A stretch of 64,000 nucleotides of DNA from JBDHWG01 sp046328525 (GTDB lineage: Bacteria; Chloroflexota; Anaerolineae; Epilineales; JAHCIE01). Position 1 is the stretch's first letter; every line of letters starts with the position of its first letter. The stretch covers positions 1,426,001 through 1,490,000 of the forward strand of contig JAXLWK010000003.1 in the NCBI GenBank assembly GCA_046328525.1, in the 5' to 3' direction. Both the position numbers and the translations under genes were made by a program. Below the pieces are notes generated by a model. It did not search any database and was not told the DNA's origin. It was given only the letters and a program-made list of their open reading frames with translations. This document shows positions 62,918 through 64,000 of this stretch, in pieces.

Positions 62918-63403
62918 ATGGGACGTGTTCTGTCACTGGAAGAGATGAGCAACGAGCGACAGCGGCTGGCTGCGCAGGGGCGGCGGCTGGTCATGACCAA
63001 CGGCGTCTTCGACCTGCTGCACGTCGGCCACGCGCGCTACCTCGCCCAGGCGCGCAGCCTCGGCGACGCCCTGGTCGTCGCCGTGAACGACGACGCCAGC
63101 GTGCGCCGGCTGAAAGGCCCGTCGCGCCCCATCGTACCCGTGGCCGACCGTGCCGAGCTGGTCGCTGCCCTCGCCGTGGTGGACTACGTTGTGACCTTTG
63201 GTGAGCGGACAGCCGACCGCGTCGTGGAGGCGCTGCGGCCTGATATTTATGTCAAGGGCGGTGACTACGGGCCGGACCGGCCGCCGCCCGAAGCGGCGAC
63301 CGTACACGGCTATGGCGGCGAGGTGCACATTCTGCCGTTCGTCGAGAACCGTTCGACGAGTGAGCTGATCCAGGCCATTCTCGCCACGGCCCCCAGGGAC
63401 TAA
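62918..63403 (+). CDS. RfaE2/HldE-C-like nucleotidyltransferase (ADP-heptose synthase type)
   Basis: A 161-residue cytidylyltransferase-fold enzyme. The nucleotide-binding motif is TNGVFDLLHVGHARYL (G-x-F-D-x-x-H-x-G-H), followed by LVVAVNDDASVRRLKGPSRPI and the end ENRSTSELIQAI with the K/STS site. It would join heptose-1-phosphate to ATP to give ADP-heptose. ATG 62918 follows GGGAGG by 4 nt. Its stop overlaps the murJ start by one base (TAATG), so both are coupled. Confidence 0.9.
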   Translation: MGRVLSLEEMSNERQRLAAQGRRLVMTNGVFDLLHVGHARYLAQARSLGDALVVAVNDDASVRRLKGPSRPIVPVADRAELVAALAVVDYVVTFGERTADRVVEALRPDIYVKGGDYGPDRPPPEAATVHGYGGEVHILPFVENRSTSELIQAILATAPRD

Positions 63404-64000
63404 TGGACATCAACGAGGCCCCCGTTCCCATCAGCGAGCCGCCGGCCGCCGAGGGCTACATCCCGCTCGAAGAGACGCCCGCGCCGACGACGGGCGCGGC
63501 AGCCCCGGCCACCGCCAGCATCGCCACGGGCGCCGCGCTCATCGCCCTCGGCAATGTCGGCAGCCGGCTGCTGGGCATGGTGCGCGAGATGGCGCTGTTC
63601 CGCTACTACGGCGCGTCCGGCATGGTCAGCGCATTCACCGTCGCCGCCCAGGTCCCGCAGCTCCTGTACGACATGCTGATCGGCGGCCTCATCAGCTCGG
63701 CGCTCGTACCGGTCTTCAGCGAGTACGCCGAACGCGGCGAGGACGAGCTGAGCGAAGTCGTCAGCATCGTGCTCAGCATCTCCGCCTTCATCACCATCGT
63801 CGTCGCCATCGCATTGAGCGCGGGCGCGACGGCGGTCGCCACCCTGATCGGCGGCGGTCTGCCGCAAGAGTACCTGGACGCGGCCATCCTCCTGTTGAAG
63901 ATTACCAGCCTGTCCATCGTCTTCCTCGGTCTATCCGGTGTCATCAGCGGCGTCCTGTTCGCCATGCGCCGCTTCGTCCTCCCCGCCTTCGTCGTGATGG
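63403..64000 (+). CDS. murJ: MurJ-type lipid II flippase, 3' end outside window
   Basis: The first 199 codons of a MVIN/MurJ-family transporter; the gene runs off the right end. After a 40-residue polar N-terminus come four or five membrane helices with the family signature NVGSRLLGMVREMALFRYYGASG (MurJ helix 1), QLLYDMLIGGLISSALVPVFSEYAERG and LSGVISGVLFAMRRFVLPAF. MurJ moves lipid-linked peptidoglycan precursors across the membrane. Start ATG 63403 shares a base with the preceding stop. Confidence 0.9.
   Translation, partial: MDINEAPVPISEPPAAEGYIPLEETPAPTTGAAAPATASIATGAALIALGNVGSRLLGMVREMALFRYYGASGMVSAFTVAAQVPQLLYDMLIGGLISSALVPVFSEYAERGEDELSEVVSIVLSISAFITIVVAIALSAGATAVATLIGGGLPQEYLDAAILLLKITSLSIVFLGLSGVISGVLFAMRRFVLPAFVVM

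Overview
The window is GC-rich, almost fully coding DNA from one bacterial chromosome segment. I infer a member of the Chloroflexota (Anaerolineae-like). The grounds are several secreted proteins with Pro/Thr-rich linkers, a YLPLVMR-type motif after the signal peptide of one of them, large PTPS-related and DUF2723 membrane proteins with added extracytoplasmic domains, a RodZ-like protein with a proline-rich stalk, and many short palindromic intergenic repeats. No plasmid, phage, IS or integrase genes were seen. Shine-Dalgarno sequences (AGGAGG-like) and sigma70-type promoters (TTGACA-17-TATAAT) are easy to find.

Layout. 1-10.6 kb: secreted and membrane surface proteins plus an acyl-CoA ligase. 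10.6-15.7 kb (minus strand): a tight operon prfA-prmC-HAD phosphatase-tsaC-membrane protein-GT4 glycosyltransferase, so translation factors are coupled to tRNA modification. 15.8-25.1 kb: a GH4 glycosidase, a CoA-transferase-like pair, a Uma2 nuclease-fold protein, an M24 peptidase, rimO, an orphan RCK_C domain and two amidohydrolases. 25.4-29.5 kb (minus strand): RodZ-like protein, sugar transferase, asnB. 29.7-36.8 kb: a Rieske protein with a large extra domain, an alpha/beta hydrolase, a convergent caspase-like protease, a zinc-ribbon protein, an AhpD-like protein and a cysteine-cluster protein. 36.8-40.7 kb: kynureninase, an alpha/beta hydrolase and a DUF4091 protein. 40.8-43.8 kb (plus strand): TrmJ-like methyltransferase, a phosphoribosyltransferase-like protein, a NADAR protein and a TMEM175-type channel. 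43.8-47.8 kb (minus strand): YdcF-like protein, FAD monooxygenase, tRNA-Ser, aroC and a class A beta-lactamase-like protein. 48-51.5 kb: an excisionase-type HTH protein, two LysM proteins (one an L,D-transpeptidase) and a duplicated-domain lipoprotein. 51.5-58 kb (minus strand): a giant S8 protease and a second acyl-CoA ligase. 58.2-64 kb (plus strand): GT9, a heptose-kinase-like PfkB protein, a secreted protein, an RfaE2-like nucleotidyltransferase and the start of murJ.

The best candidate for an undescribed system is the 41.6-43.8 kb module. A PRTase-like enzyme overlaps a NADAR-domain protein by 4 nt and is followed by a TMEM175-type channel, all behind a tRNA methyltransferase gene with a near-consensus promoter. 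A second theme is repeat invasion: at least five families of short palindromic elements sit at gene ends and between genes. A sixth element of 123 bp (a multiple of 3) is inserted in frame inside a membrane protein gene. Other points of interest are a strong promoter with a ribosome binding site that reads antisense into kynureninase, and a CoA-transferase-like pair that seems to lack its catalytic glutamate.
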